This document shows positions 28,583 through 36,788 of a DNA stretch of 64,000 nucleotides, piece by piece. Numbering within the stretch: position 1 is the stretch's first letter; each line of letters opens with the position of its first letter. This DNA is from Candidatus Hydrothermarchaeum profundi (GTDB lineage Archaea > Hydrothermarchaeota > Hydrothermarchaeia > Hydrothermarchaeales > Hydrothermarchaeaceae), in contig MTMF02000009.1 in assembly GCA_002011125.2 (NCBI GenBank), positions 1,394,989-1,458,988 of the forward strand, written 5' to 3'. Both the position numbers and the translations under genes were made by a program. The notes beneath the pieces are model-generated. The model searched no databases. It saw only the letters and a list, made by a program, of their open reading frames with translations, and was not told the origin of the DNA.

Positions 28583-28792
28583 ACCTCTTCCGCCTGAAAA
28601 GGTCATACGCGCCCTGGAGAAAGCTGGTTTTGTGCGGGTGAGGCAGAAAGGCAGTCATGTTTTTATGAGACATCCTAATGGGAGAACAACAATAGTTCCA
28701 TATCACAAGAAAGAAAATATAGAAGAGGGCTTTTGAGAAAGATAATCAACGACGCCCAGATGACAGTTGAAGAGTTCATGAAGCTGACTTAG
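28572..28792 (+). pseudogene. hicA: HicA family mRNA interferase toxin, frameshifted
   Basis: A dsRBD-like RNase toxin gene. Starting at TTG 28572 inside hicB, the frame encodes RPLPPEKVIRALEKAGFVRV, RQKGSHVFMRHPNG with the catalytic His, and TTIVPYHKKENIEEG, then stops at TGA 28734. Shifting frame at 28730 restores the expected LLRKIINDAQMTVEEFMKLT up to TAG 28792, so one base is missing near GGGC at 28727-28730. The protein as written lacks the C-terminal helix. This is either a real inactivating deletion or a sequencing error. Confidence 0.82.
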
Positions 28793-28817
28793 ATTTACCA
28801 GTAAAAATGCGCTGATG

Positions 28818-28895
28818 TCCCATCCTCGGCGCTAATTTTACTTATTTTCAGAAAGACGACTCAAATTAGATAGTTATTATGAAACTACTGGTAAA
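28818..28895 (+). repeat. Direct repeat, right copy
   Basis: A 78-bp unit starting TCCCATCCTCGGCG, a slightly altered copy of the tRNA-Ser 3' end that cannot form a full tRNA, followed by the same 64-bp tail as the left copy with about six substitutions. The downstream 250 bp (28896-29146) is AT-rich and holds no gene; near its end TCTTTTATGAA at 29112 may be the TATA box of the next gene. Confidence 0.88.
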
Positions 28896-29146
28896 TTAAT
28901 GGATATAACTTACGGGATAGGCAATTTTTAGATTCTATTTTCAAAAAGTTCACAATATACACCATTATATGGATAATGTTGATAACTTTTATTAAAGTTC
29001 ATTTTATACAAATTAATTTTTAATCTTCAAATTATTTGCTTTTTTACTTTAAAATTATCACGAATGAGATCTAAGTTTAAATCGTTAGCTTTTTATTCAA
29101 TTAATAAAAAATCTTTTATGAAACTTATCTGTTCGGGGGGTCCTTC

Positions 29147-29653
29147 ATGGAAATGCGTAGAAGTGAAAGAAAAATGGACAAAAAAGGAATAGATGAGGTC
29201 CTTGTTGAGACCCTTATCGGCAATTTGGCAACTACGCGTGATGGTGTTCCGTACACTATACCAATACAATTCTTATATGAACCTAAGGATAAGGCAATAT
29301 ACTTTCATGGGGCTAGTGAGGGTAGGAAGATTGATAATATTAAAGAAAATCCTAAGGTCTGTTTTAGCGCATTTCAGCTCATAGGTTTAATATGTGCAGA
29401 TAAAGCCTGCGAGTATGATCAGAGTTTCAGGAGTGTTGTCATCTTTGGCACAGCTACCTTCGTAAAAGATGCTGATAAAAAATTTGAAGTTCTAAAGGGC
29501 TTTATGGAAAAATATGCCAAAGATCATCCGGCTCCTATACCTGTGACGAGATCTATGGCTGCAAGGACTACAATTATTAAACTCAGTATTGATGAGATTA
29601 GTGGAAAACAAAATATAGAGGGCACAATACACTTTCCAGAAAAGGAAAGGTGA
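29147..29653 (+). CDS. Pyridoxamine 5'-phosphate oxidase family / NimA-like flavin split-barrel protein
   Basis: 168 residues with the FMN-binding split-barrel pattern: MRRSERKMDKKGIDEVL, LIGNLATTRDGVPYTIPIQF, YFHGASEGRKIDNIKENPKV and SVVIFGTATFVKD. The MRRSERK start is characteristic of the NimA/nitroimidazole-resistance branch. A cysteine-bearing loop, LIGLICADKACEYDQSF, is also present. The substrate is unknown; F420 or flavin-dependent redox is possible. It appears monocistronic. Confidence 0.85.
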   Translation: MEMRRSERKMDKKGIDEVLVETLIGNLATTRDGVPYTIPIQFLYEPKDKAIYFHGASEGRKIDNIKENPKVCFSAFQLIGLICADKACEYDQSFRSVVIFGTATFVKDADKKFEVLKGFMEKYAKDHPAPIPVTRSMAARTTIIKLSIDEISGKQNIEGTIHFPEKER

Positions 29654-29686
29654 AAATTATACTGTAAATAATTTATGCTGTTGCCT

Positions 29687-30571
29687 TTAGGTTCTCATTA
29701 AACTTATTGCAGTAAGCATATCTTCAATACTTGCTTTAGCTCCACTAGCTACCTTATGACCTCCGCCCCCAAAGATCTTTGCAAGCTGAAGCACGTTAAA
29801 TCTTGTGTGGGTTCTAAGTTCGATTCTACCACTTATTCTTGAATATACTAAAATTATATCGAAAGGTGCATCTCTGTGCTCTATTAGTTTATTGGTTGCG
29901 ATGTACACAGGTATTCCCTCTGTTTGTAGAACAGCTACTTTTAGCCCACTAATATTTCTCACTTTAACCTTTCGCATTACTAGCTCTTCAAAGAAACTTA
30001 TTTTTTTCTCATACTCAGCTATTTCTCGCTTGTAATCATCTATAGCGGTAATGCCTTTTTCAGCAAGTGCCTTTGATAGCTGGAATAATTTAAAACTTAG
30101 AGACTGTTTTTTTCCTTTGTAATATGCGACTATTTTCCTCAGTTTGTCTGCTTCAGGACTCACCACATTATTAGTGTCTATTTCGTCTGCTATATTCTCA
30201 AAACCTGTAATACCAAAATACTTTGATACTAGACGACAGGCACTTTTGGTAGAACCGAGATAAAACTCTATATTATCTGGTCTTCTTACGGCTCCCCATA
30301 TGTGGTGGTCTATCCATACAACCCTTTCGCTTTTAGATGCTTCGGCTACAGATCTATTTGTACCAGAAATATCGAAGATATATAGGTTTTTAGCTTTAAT
30401 CTTCGTGAGTGTATAGGCTAAAATAGAGGGGGAGGAAAAGTATGCCCTACAGTTTCCTCTAGCTCTCATAAAAGTAGCGAGGCACAGTACACCATCGCTA
30501 TCAGCATGGGTCACAACATAGGCCATTTTAGGCGCACTGTGTATAGAAATCCTATTACTGGACTCTTCCAT
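29687..30571 (-). CDS. DHH family phosphoesterase
   Basis: 294 residues. N-terminal DHH domain with THADSDG (21-27), FDISGTN (66-72) and WIDHH (86-90), and a C-terminal DHHA1 domain with RTHTRFNVLQLAKIFGGGGH and KVASGAKA. Relatives include nano-RNases, RecJ-like nucleases and cyclic dinucleotide phosphodiesterases; which activity applies here is not decidable. ATG 30526 (MAYVVTHADSDG) is an alternative start that would trim 15 non-conserved residues. Confidence 0.9.
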   Translation of the reverse strand: MEESSNRISIHSAPKMAYVVTHADSDGVLCLATFMRARGNCRAYFSSPSILAYTLTKIKAKNLYIFDISGTNRSVAEASKSERVVWIDHHIWGAVRRPDNIEFYLGSTKSACRLVSKYFGITGFENIADEIDTNNVVSPEADKLRKIVAYYKGKKQSLSFKLFQLSKALAEKGITAIDDYKREIAEYEKKISFFEELVMRKVKVRNISGLKVAVLQTEGIPVYIATNKLIEHRDAPFDIILVYSRISGRIELRTHTRFNVLQLAKIFGGGGHKVASGAKASIEDMLTAISLMRT

Positions 30572-30958
30572 AATTAACTCTTTTTAATAGTTTTTCAAAA
30601 ATTAAGTTTTATTCTTTAGTAAGTTCTAGCAAGAAAAAATGGTAATTTCCTAAAAATAAATTTTGCCCAGTAAACACTTTTTTTACTTGGTGAGATAATT
30701 ATCACGGTGTCGTAGCATCAGCAGTCTATATTAAGCTAAAAAAGGACAAAAAGGTTCTAGGTTCCTTTCTTTCCTATATTTTTACAAAAACATTCTGTGG
30801 GCTTTCGCAATATTTATAAATCTCGTTAAAATATTCCATTGTGCGGTTTGTAAAAACATAGATTTTATAATCGATATAAAATGATAATTTTATAAAGTGA
30901 TTGAAAAGATTTATAAGTTAAAAAATATAAGGATTAGGGCTAACTCGGAGGAAAGATC
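30572..30958 (+). promoter_or_regulatory. 387-bp AT-rich spacer with clustered TATA-like elements before rps13
   Basis: No gene is seen. Four TATA-like elements occur: TTTATAAA 30813, TTTTATAA 30863, TTTATAAA 30889 and TTTATAAG 30910; the last is the best placed for rps13. Upstream are an imperfect hairpin (CCAGTAAA with TTTACTTGG, 30667-30690) and the palindrome GATAATTATC (30694-30703). They may be regulatory sites or the end of an unseen small RNA. Confidence 0.4.
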
Positions 30959-31435
30959 TTGGAAAAGAAAGAAGAGGAATTTAAATATCTAGTAAGGATC
31001 GCTGGTACGGATATAAATGGGAATAAAAAGATTTCATATGGGCTTACTCGTATAAAAGGAATTGGTAATAGGATGGGAAAGGTGATATGTGAAGCGGCGG
31101 GGATTGATCCAAATAAAAAGGTAGGGTACCTTACTGAAGATGAGGTAGAGAAGTTGGATAACATAATAGAGAATGTAGGCGGTATAGGCCTTCCAGGATG
31201 GCTATTGAATAGGAGGGTTGATTATACTACTGGTAAGAATATTCATGTTATCGGGTCTGACCTCATTATGAGCCTCAGAGAGGATATAAATAGGATGAAG
31301 AAAATGAAAAGCTACAAGGGAATTAGACATGCTTTAGGATTACCCGTAAGAGGTCAGCGAACCCGTACGAGTTTTAGGAAGGGTGTCATAGTAGGGGTTA
31401 TGAGGCGAAAGATGGGGAAAGAAGCCAAAAAATAA
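30959..31435 (+). CDS. rps13: 30S ribosomal protein S13 (uS13)
   Basis: 158 residues. Typical are FKYLVRIAGTDINGNKKISY, LTRIKGIGNRMGKVICEAAG and the C-terminal RHALGLPVRGQRTRTSFRKG. The start is TTG 30959, 7 nt after CGGAGGAAA. It is the first gene of the second ribosomal/RNA polymerase operon. Confidence 0.97.
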   Translation: MEKKEEEFKYLVRIAGTDINGNKKISYGLTRIKGIGNRMGKVICEAAGIDPNKKVGYLTEDEVEKLDNIIENVGGIGLPGWLLNRRVDYTTGKNIHVIGSDLIMSLREDINRMKKMKSYKGIRHALGLPVRGQRTRTSFRKGVIVGVMRRKMGKEAKK

Positions 31436-31450
31436 TAGGAAGGACTGTTT

Positions 31451-31981
31451 ATGGGAGACCCTAAAAAACGTAAGAAAAAGTATGATACACCACGGAATCC
31501 TTGGCAAATAGAAAGGCTAGAAGAAGAAAGGAAATTAATGAAGAAATATGGCCTAAGAAACAAGAGAGAGTTATGGAGGATGGAGACTCTTCTCAGGGGA
31601 TTTCGTAGGCAAGCTAGGAAATTGCTTGCCCTCGAGACTCCTCAAGCTAAAAAAGAAGAAATCCAACTTCTTGAAAAATTAAGAAGATTAAAAATGCTTA
31701 AGCGGAATTCTACCCTAGATGATGTCTTAGCATTAAAAATAGAAGATATCCTTGATAGGAGACTTCAGACCTTGGTATTTAAAAAAGGGTTGGCGAATAC
31801 ACCAAAACAAGCACGCCAGTTTATCGTTCATGGACATATCTCCATTAAGGGAAGAAAAGTTACAGCACCAAGTTATCTGGTGGGAAGAGAAGAAGAAAAC
31901 TCTATTGGGTATATTGAATCTTCACCACTAAAAAATCTCGAAGCTCAGACGAGTAGTGAGAAAGTGAAAGAGGAGGCGTAA
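31451..31981 (+). CDS. rps4: 30S ribosomal protein S4 (uS4)
   Basis: 176 residues. It begins [20 protein letters not shown] and has the S4 RNA-binding domain with [20 protein letters not shown] and [21 protein letters not shown] primary 16S rRNA binder. rps11 starts 2 nt after the stop. Confidence 0.97.
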   Translation: MGDPKKRKKKYDTPRNPWQIERLEEERKLMKKYGLRNKRELWRMETLLRGFRRQARKLLALETPQAKKEEIQLLEKLRRLKMLKRNSTLDDVLALKIEDILDRRLQTLVFKKGLANTPKQARQFIVHGHISIKGRKVTAPSYLVGREEENSIGYIESSPLKNLEAQTSSEKVKEEA

Positions 31982-31983
31982 AA

Positions 31984-32379
31984 TTGGTTAAGGAAGCTAA
32001 GGCTTGGGGCGTTGCTCATATCTATTCTTCTTTCAATAATACAATTATACACATAACAGATATAACTGGATCAGAAACCATATCAAGGTGGTCTGGGGGA
32101 AGGATAGTTAGGGCCCATAGAGAAGAGAGTTCTCCATATGCAGCTATGCAGGCAGCTATGAGGGCAGCTGAAGAGGCTATGGAAAAGGGTATAGTAGGGG
32201 TCCACATTAAGGTAAGAGCACCGGGGGGAAGTGGACCGAAAACTCCGGGTCCAGGAGCCCAGCCTGCGATTAGAGCTCTTGCAAGAGCTGGTCTTAAGAT
32301 AGGTAGGATTGAAGATGCAACTCCTATCCCTCACGATGGAACTAAGAAAAAAGGAGGAAAGAGAGGTAGGAGAGTATGA
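31984..32379 (+). CDS. rps11: 30S ribosomal protein S11 (uS11)
   Basis: 131 residues with a TTG start ([20 protein letters not shown]) after GAGGCG. The conserved [20 protein letters not shown] and [20 protein letters not shown] close the protein. It overlaps rpoD as ATGA. Confidence 0.97.
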   Translation: MVKEAKAWGVAHIYSSFNNTIIHITDITGSETISRWSGGRIVRAHREESSPYAAMQAAMRAAEEAMEKGIVGVHIKVRAPGGSGPKTPGPGAQPAIRALARAGLKIGRIEDATPIPHDGTKKKGGKRGRRV

Positions 32380-33158
32380 AAGTAGAAATACTTGAAGAAA
32401 CTGATAACTCAATGAGGTTTATATTATCAGAAGCCCACCCAAGCTTGGCTAATGCTTTAAGGAGGATAATGGTATCTGAGGTTCCAACTTTGGCGATTGA
32501 GGATGTAACGATTATTGAGAATACATCATCGCTGTATGATGAAATTATTGCTCATAGATTGGGTTTGATTCCGATTAGAACTGATCTTGATATTATGAAC
32601 TTGAGAGAGGAGTGTGTTTGCAAGGGAGAAGGATGTCCAAATTGTACATTAAAGCTTACTTTAAACTCTACGGGAAAAGATAGGATTATTACAGTGTATT
32701 CACATGATTTAAAGTCAGAAGATGAAAGATTAAAACCGATAGAGGGTATCCCAATTATAAAATTAGGAAAAGAGCAAAAACTAGTATTAGAGGCAGAAGC
32801 TATCCTTGGTAAGGGAAAAGATCATGCTAAATGGCAGCCAGCGGTAGTGGGATATAAATACTACCCAGCAATAGAGGTAAATGGGGAATGTGAAGACTGT
32901 AAAAAATGTGCAGATGTTTGCCCTGTTAACATATTAGAATCAGAAGATGGCAAAATCAAAGTAATCGATGAAATGAAATGCACTTTGTGTAAGTCTTGTG
33001 TAGAAGCATGTGAAAAAAAGATTATTAAGGTTAGAGGGGATGATAAAAAATTTATATTCACGTTAGAGAGTACTGGAGCATTAAAACCTCGAGAAATACT
33101 GAACAAAGCATGTGAAATATTAGAAGAAAAAGCCAGGGAACTGGCTACGCTATTATAG
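32376..33158 (+). CDS. rpoD: DNA-directed RNA polymerase subunit D (Rpo3) with ferredoxin-like domain
   Basis: Equivalent of the bacterial alpha N-terminal domain and eukaryotic Rpb3; it nucleates RNA polymerase assembly. The 260 residues contain [20 protein letters not shown] (dimerisation domain) and the [12 protein letters not shown] segment. An inserted ferredoxin-like domain keeps both cysteine sets: Cys172, 175, 178, 182 and Cys202, 205, 208, 212, so two [4Fe-4S] clusters are possible. A further set, Cys80, 82, 87, 90, may bind zinc. The stop codon shares its last base with the tRNA-Leu gene. Confidence 0.96.
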   Translation: MKVEILEETDNSMRFILSEAHPSLANALRRIMVSEVPTLAIEDVTIIENTSSLYDEIIAHRLGLIPIRTDLDIMNLREECVCKGEGCPNCTLKLTLNSTGKDRIITVYSHDLKSEDERLKPIEGIPIIKLGKEQKLVLEAEAILGKGKDHAKWQPAVVGYKYYPAIEVNGECEDCKKCADVCPVNILESEDGKIKVIDEMKCTLCKSCVEACEKKIIKVRGDDKKFIFTLESTGALKPREILNKACEILEEKARELATLL

Positions 33159-33243
33159 CGGGGGTGGCCGAGTCTGGTCAAAGGCGCAAGGTTGAGGGCC
33201 TTGTTCCTAAGTGGATGCGAGGGTTCGAATCCCTTCCCCCGCA
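33158..33243 (+). tRNA. tRNA-Leu (anticodon GAG)
   Basis: An 86-nt class II tRNA. The acceptor stem is GCGGGGG with CCCCCGC, discriminator A. The anticodon stem-loop is CAAGG-TTGAGGG-CCTTG with anticodon GAG; the T-arm loop is TTCGAAT. CCA is not encoded. Its first base is the last base of the rpoD stop codon, and rpl18e starts 13 nt after its end. Confidence 0.95.
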
Positions 33244-33256
33244 CTATGGTGATGGT

Positions 33257-33619
33257 ATGAAGAAGCCAAAATCAACAAATCCGCTAATGGTAGAACTTAT
33301 CCAAGACTTAATAGCTAGGTCGCGTGAGGAAAAATCCCTAATTTGGAGAGATATAGCTAAGAGATTATCCAGATCTGCATCCTTGCGTGCAGAAGTTAAT
33401 ATTAGTAGAATCGCCCGCTACTCTAAGAAGGGTGAGACCCTCGTGGTCCCTGGGAAGGTATTGGGATCCGGATCTATTAACCATCCCGTTAATGTAGCAG
33501 CATTAAATTTTTCTGCGAAAGCTAAGGAGAAAATAATAAAAGCAGGTGGTAAGTGCTTATCTCTAAGGAATCTAATGGAACAAAACCCCAAAGGAACAGG
33601 GGTTAAAATTATTGAGTGA
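33257..33619 (+). CDS. rpl18e: 50S ribosomal protein L18e (eL18)
   Basis: 120 residues. The start MKKPKSTNPLMVELIQDLIA at 33257 is the family N-terminus; the open frame back to 33164 reads through the tRNA-Leu gene and is not coding. Core segments are NISRIARYSKKGETLVVPGK and VLGSGSINHPVNVAALNFS. Confidence 0.96.
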   Translation: MKKPKSTNPLMVELIQDLIARSREEKSLIWRDIAKRLSRSASLRAEVNISRIARYSKKGETLVVPGKVLGSGSINHPVNVAALNFSAKAKEKIIKAGGKCLSLRNLMEQNPKGTGVKIIE

Positions 33620-33625
33620 TGTGCT

Positions 33626-34057
33626 ATGAAGGTTATAGACGGGAAGGATCGTATATTAGGGAGACTTGCCTCTTATGTAGCTAAGGAACTCTTGAGAGGT
33701 GAAGAGATTACAATAGTTAATGCTGAAGAGTGTATTATATCAGGTTCAGAAAAAAATATACTTGAAAAATATAAAGCAAGAAGAGCGAGGAAGAGTCTTG
33801 TGAATCCTGCGAGACATGGCCCCTTCTTTCCGAGGCGCCCTGAGGGTATTGTTAGGAGAGCTGTAAGAGGAATGATCCCGTATAGGAAAGCTAAAGGACG
33901 AGAATCATTCCGCAGATTACGTGTCTATGTAGGAGTACCAAAGGACTTTGAGGGGATAGAGTTCGAGAAGATAGATGTACCTAAGGTTGATAAACTTAAG
34001 CTCCCAAAATACATAAAGGTTAAAGAGCTAAGTAAGCAGCTAGGTGCCAAATTCTGA
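33626..34057 (+). CDS. rpl13: 50S ribosomal protein L13 (uL13)
   Basis: 143 residues. It begins KVIDGKDRILGRLASYVAKE and contains NPARHGPFFPRRPEGIVRRA followed by VRGMIPYRKAKGRESFRRLR. A typical archaeal length. rps9 follows after 10 nt. Confidence 0.97.
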   Translation: MKVIDGKDRILGRLASYVAKELLRGEEITIVNAEECIISGSEKNILEKYKARRARKSLVNPARHGPFFPRRPEGIVRRAVRGMIPYRKAKGRESFRRLRVYVGVPKDFEGIEFEKIDVPKVDKLKLPKYIKVKELSKQLGAKF

Positions 34058-34067
34058 GGTGATATGA

Positions 34068-34466
34068 ACGAAAGTAATTCAAACATCTGGTAAGCGGAAG
34101 GCCGCTATAGCAAGGGCGACTTTGCGGGAAGGAAAAGGTAGAGTAAGGATAAATAGAACACCATTAGAGATCTTGGAGCCAGAGATGGCGAGAATGAAGA
34201 TAATGGAGCCTTTGCTCATTGCTGGAGACCTAGTAAATAAAGTCGACATTGATGTAAATGTAAGGGGTGGAGGGTTTATGGGTCAAGCAGAAGCTGCTAG
34301 AATTGCCATAAGTAGAGGACTTGTTGAGTTTAGTGGCGATGTTAAACTGAAGGAAGTTTTTTACGAGTATGATAGAACTATGATAAAAGGCGACCACAGG
34401 AGAAAAGAACCTAAGAAATACGGCGGTCCTGGAGCAAGAGCTAAAAAACAAAAATCTTACAGGTGA
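34068..34466 (+). CDS. rps9: 30S ribosomal protein S9 (uS9), probable ACG start
   Basis: The sequence from 34071 reads [20 protein letters not shown], the highly conserved S9 N-terminus, and ends [14 protein letters not shown] as S9 must. In this frame a TGA lies at 34065-34067 and the only codon between it and Lys is ACG. GAGGTGA ends 5 nt before that ACG. ATG 34064 is out of frame and ends after nine codons. So S9 (132 residues) apparently starts at ACG, or at ATT 34077, or the base call is wrong (ATG to ACG). A start at TTG 34122 would delete the essential SGKRK region. Confidence 0.88.
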   Translation, partial: TKVIQTSGKRKAAIARATLREGKGRVRINRTPLEILEPEMARMKIMEPLLIAGDLVNKVDIDVNVRGGGFMGQAEAARIAISRGLVEFSGDVKLKEVFYEYDRTMIKGDHRRKEPKKYGGPGARAKKQKSYR

Positions 34467-34471
34467 GTTTA

Positions 34472-34672
34472 ATGATAATTCCTATTAGATGTTTTAGTTG
34501 TGGCGCGGTAATTGCTGATAAATATGAAAAATTTAAGAAAAGGATAAGGGACGAAGAACCGAAGAAGGTCTTAGACGATTTAGGAATAAAGAGGTATTGT
34601 TGCAGGAGGATGATACTTAGTCAAGCAGATTTCCTAGAGGAAGTAATAGAATTTGAAGTAAAGGGGCCGTAG
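34472..34672 (+). CDS. rpoN: DNA-directed RNA polymerase subunit N (Rpo10)
   Basis: 66 residues, equivalent to eukaryotic Rpb10. The zinc site is [16 protein letters not shown] plus [14 protein letters not shown] 34472 (MIIPIRCF) follows AGGTGA by 5 nt and fits the family; GTG 34463 would overlap rps9 further. The last 10 nt of the gene (34663-34672) are also the first bases of tRNA-Pro. Confidence 0.96.
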   Translation: MIIPIRCFSCGAVIADKYEKFKKRIRDEEPKKVLDDLGIKRYCCRRMILSQADFLEEVIEFEVKGP

Positions 34673-34737
34673 GGTAGCTTGGACCATCCTCCCAGCTTGG
34701 GGTGCTGGTGACCCGAGTTCAAATCTCGGCGGCCCCA
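34663..34737 (+). tRNA. tRNA-Pro (anticodon GGG)
   Basis: A 75-nt tRNA. The acceptor stem is GGGGCCG with CGGCCCC, discriminator A. The anticodon stem-loop is CCAGC-TTGGGGT-GCTGG with anticodon GGG; the T-loop is TTCAAAT. CCA is not encoded. It overlaps the rpoN 3' end by 10 nt, and rpoK starts 12 nt after its end. Confidence 0.95.
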
Positions 34738-34749
34738 CTTGGGGGTAAT

Positions 34750-34953
34750 ATGTTGAAACTTACTAAGTTCGAAAAAGCGCGGATAATAGGTGCGAGGGCT
34801 CTCCAGCTATCGATGGGGGCTCCTCCGCTAATAAAAGTCACAGGAGATGAGGTGACTCCCATACATATCGCCATAAAGGAGTTAGAGATGGGCGTTATTC
34901 CAATTACTGTTAAAAGGAAGATGCCTGAAAAAATGGAACTCGGAGGAGAATAA
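34750..34953 (+). CDS. rpoK: DNA-directed RNA polymerase subunit K (Rpo6)
   Basis: 67 residues, equivalent to bacterial omega and eukaryotic Rpb6. Typical are [20 protein letters not shown] and the following APPLIK, and [20 protein letters not shown]. The start is ATG 34750; an open frame from 34702 would begin inside tRNA-Pro. The stop overlaps the enolase start by 1 nt. Confidence 0.96.
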   Translation: MLKLTKFEKARIIGARALQLSMGAPPLIKVTGDEVTPIHIAIKELEMGVIPITVKRKMPEKMELGGE

Positions 34954-36200
34954 TGAATCCGACTATAATAGAGGATGTTATAGCTCGAAAGATACTGGAC
35001 AGCAGAGGAAATTGGACAATTGAAGTGGATATATTAACTAGATGTGGATTTGGGAGATGTGCAGCACCGAGTGGGGCTAGTAAAGGAGTACATGAAGTTT
35101 CCTCATATCCTGAGGGAGGTGTGGAGAAAGCTATTGTGGAGGTGGAGGAAACTATAGCCCCAGAGATGATAGGTATGGATTCTGAAGAACAGGATATAAT
35201 AGATGGGATACTGAGGGAAATAGACGGTACAGACAACTTCTCTAATATAGGGGGGAATACGGCAGTTGCTATATCATTAGCTAACGCTAAGGCTGCAGCG
35301 TCTTCATATGGGATCTCTCTTTTTCAACATTTGGGGGGATGTTTTTCCAATCAGCTTCCGTATCCTCTAGGCAATGTTATCGGTGGAGGAGCTCACTCTC
35401 AAAATTCAACGGATATCCAGGAGTTTTTAGTTTTGCCTACAGGGGCTAAGAATATAGAGGAAGCATTAAAAGTTAATTCAGAAGTACACAAAAAGACAAG
35501 GGAGATACTATCTGGTAAACATGATGGAGTAATTGGTAAAGGCGATGAAGGTGCGTGGGCTGCGAACATAACAGATATAGAGGCTCTTGATGTGTTAACT
35601 CAGGCTACGAGAAGGGTCTCTGAAGAAACTGGGGTAGAGATAAGGCTTGGCATGGATGTTGCAGCTTCTGAACTATGGGATGAAAAAAGTGGAGAATACA
35701 TTTACCAGAAAGAAAGAAAGAGTCGCACTCGCGAAGAACAGATAGATTATATGATAGACCTCATAAAGCAATACGACCTATATTATGTTGAAGATCCAAT
35801 TCAGGAAAATGATTATGAAGGGTTTGCTCAAATTAGCAGAGAAGTGAACTGCTTGATATGTGGGGATGACCTTTATGTTACAAATTATGAGAGATTAAAA
35901 AAAGGTATCAAAATGAAATCCTCTAATGCCATTATCATTAAACCTAATCAATGCGGAACATTAACTGATACATACCGAACAATAATATTGGCAAAAAGCC
36001 ATAATCTTATTCCGGTATTATCCCATCGTTCAGGGGAAACGGTTGATGATACAGTTGCACATTTGGCGGTAGCATTTAGTAGCCCTATTATAAAAACAGG
36101 GGTTGTAAGTGGAGAAAGAATAGCGAAGCTAAATGAACTTATAAGAATTAGCGAAGAGTTAGGAACAAGAGCAGAAATGGCACATTTACGGGAGGTATGA
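34953..36200 (+). CDS. eno: Enolase
   Basis: Interconverts 2-phosphoglycerate and phosphoenolpyruvate. The 415 residues contain ARKILDSRGNWTIEVDI, the mobile loop region CAAPSGASKGVHE, metal ligands in LGMDVAASELWD, VEDPIQENDYEG and ICGDDLYVTNYERL, the catalytic lysine in IIKPNQCGT and SHRSGETVDDTVAHLAVAF near the end. Its place between rpoK and rps2 is a conserved archaeal arrangement. Confidence 0.97.
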   Translation: MNPTIIEDVIARKILDSRGNWTIEVDILTRCGFGRCAAPSGASKGVHEVSSYPEGGVEKAIVEVEETIAPEMIGMDSEEQDIIDGILREIDGTDNFSNIGGNTAVAISLANAKAAASSYGISLFQHLGGCFSNQLPYPLGNVIGGGAHSQNSTDIQEFLVLPTGAKNIEEALKVNSEVHKKTREILSGKHDGVIGKGDEGAWAANITDIEALDVLTQATRRVSEETGVEIRLGMDVAASELWDEKSGEYIYQKERKSRTREEQIDYMIDLIKQYDLYYVEDPIQENDYEGFAQISREVNCLICGDDLYVTNYERLKKGIKMKSSNAIIIKPNQCGTLTDTYRTIILAKSHNLIPVLSHRSGETVDDTVAHLAVAFSSPIIKTGVVSGERIAKLNELIRISEELGTRAEMAHLREV

Positions 36201-36203
36201 AGC

Positions 36204-36788
36204 GTGGAAGAACTTTTAACTACCCTGGATAATTATCTTGCCGCAGGTACTCATATTGGTACTCAGCAGAAGAATGCGGATATGAAGCCATATATTTATA
36301 GAGTTCGGGCTGATGGACTCTATGTTCTTGACGTTAAAAAATCTGATGAACGAATTAGAATTGCAGCAAAGTTTCTCTCAAAGTATCCTGCAGATAAAAT
36401 ACTTGTAGTTTCACGGAGGCAGTATGGTCAAAAACCGGTAGAAGAGTTTGCGAGGCTTACAGGTGCGGTAGCTGTTACAGGCAGGTTTATCCCCGGTACT
36501 TTAACGAATCCCGCTCTGGATAGTTTTATTGAACCCGAAGTACTTATAGTAACAGATCCCAGAGGAGATGAGCAAGCATTAAAAGAAGCGAGTGATATCG
36601 GAATACCTGTTGTCGCTTTGTGCGATACTGATAATTCAGTTTCGTTTGTGGATATTGTAATACCTACTAATAATAAAGGTAAAAAAGCTTTAGCAATAAT
36701 ATATTGGCTACTGGCTAGAGAGATTCTTAAAAATAGAGGAGAATTGCCCGAGGATTTTCCTTCATTAGAAGAGTTTGGGGAAGGATAA
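36204..36788 (+). CDS. rps2: 30S ribosomal protein S2 (uS2)
   Basis: 194 residues with a GTG start after GAGGTATGA. Typical are [40 protein letters not shown] and [20 protein letters not shown]. The MEMO gene starts directly after its stop. Confidence 0.97.
   Translation: MEELLTTLDNYLAAGTHIGTQQKNADMKPYIYRVRADGLYVLDVKKSDERIRIAAKFLSKYPADKILVVSRRQYGQKPVEEFARLTGAVAVTGRFIPGTLTNPALDSFIEPEVLIVTDPRGDEQALKEASDIGIPVVALCDTDNSVSFVDIVIPTNNKGKKALAIIYWLLAREILKNRGELPEDFPSLEEFGEG

Larger units (their letters stand above)
28156..28895 (+). mobile_element. Small hicBA insertion bounded by tRNA-Ser-derived direct repeats
   Basis: A 740-bp segment bounded by two 78-bp direct repeats, the first starting inside the 3' end of tRNA-Ser. 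The DNA between them carries only hicB and a frameshifted hicA and is visibly richer in G+C than the flanking sequence. No integrase or transposase is present. The arrangement fits an insertion at a tRNA 3' end (attL/attR-like repeats), either mobilised in trans or a remnant of something larger; simple duplication of the tRNA tail with later insertion is the alternative. Confidence 0.6.

Noticed and set aside
28500-28706. 68-codon antisense frame across hicB/hicA
   Set aside because: It is a shadow of the two toxin-antitoxin genes.
30667-30703. C/D-box small RNA or terminator in the rps13 spacer
   Set aside because: There is a weak hairpin and a palindrome but no C, D, C' and D' boxes in correct order, so no RNA gene was called.
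33164-33256. Longer N-terminus for L18e
   Set aside because: These codons read through the tRNA-Leu gene and do not match the family.
34702-34749. Longer N-terminus for RpoK
   Set aside because: It would start inside tRNA-Pro.
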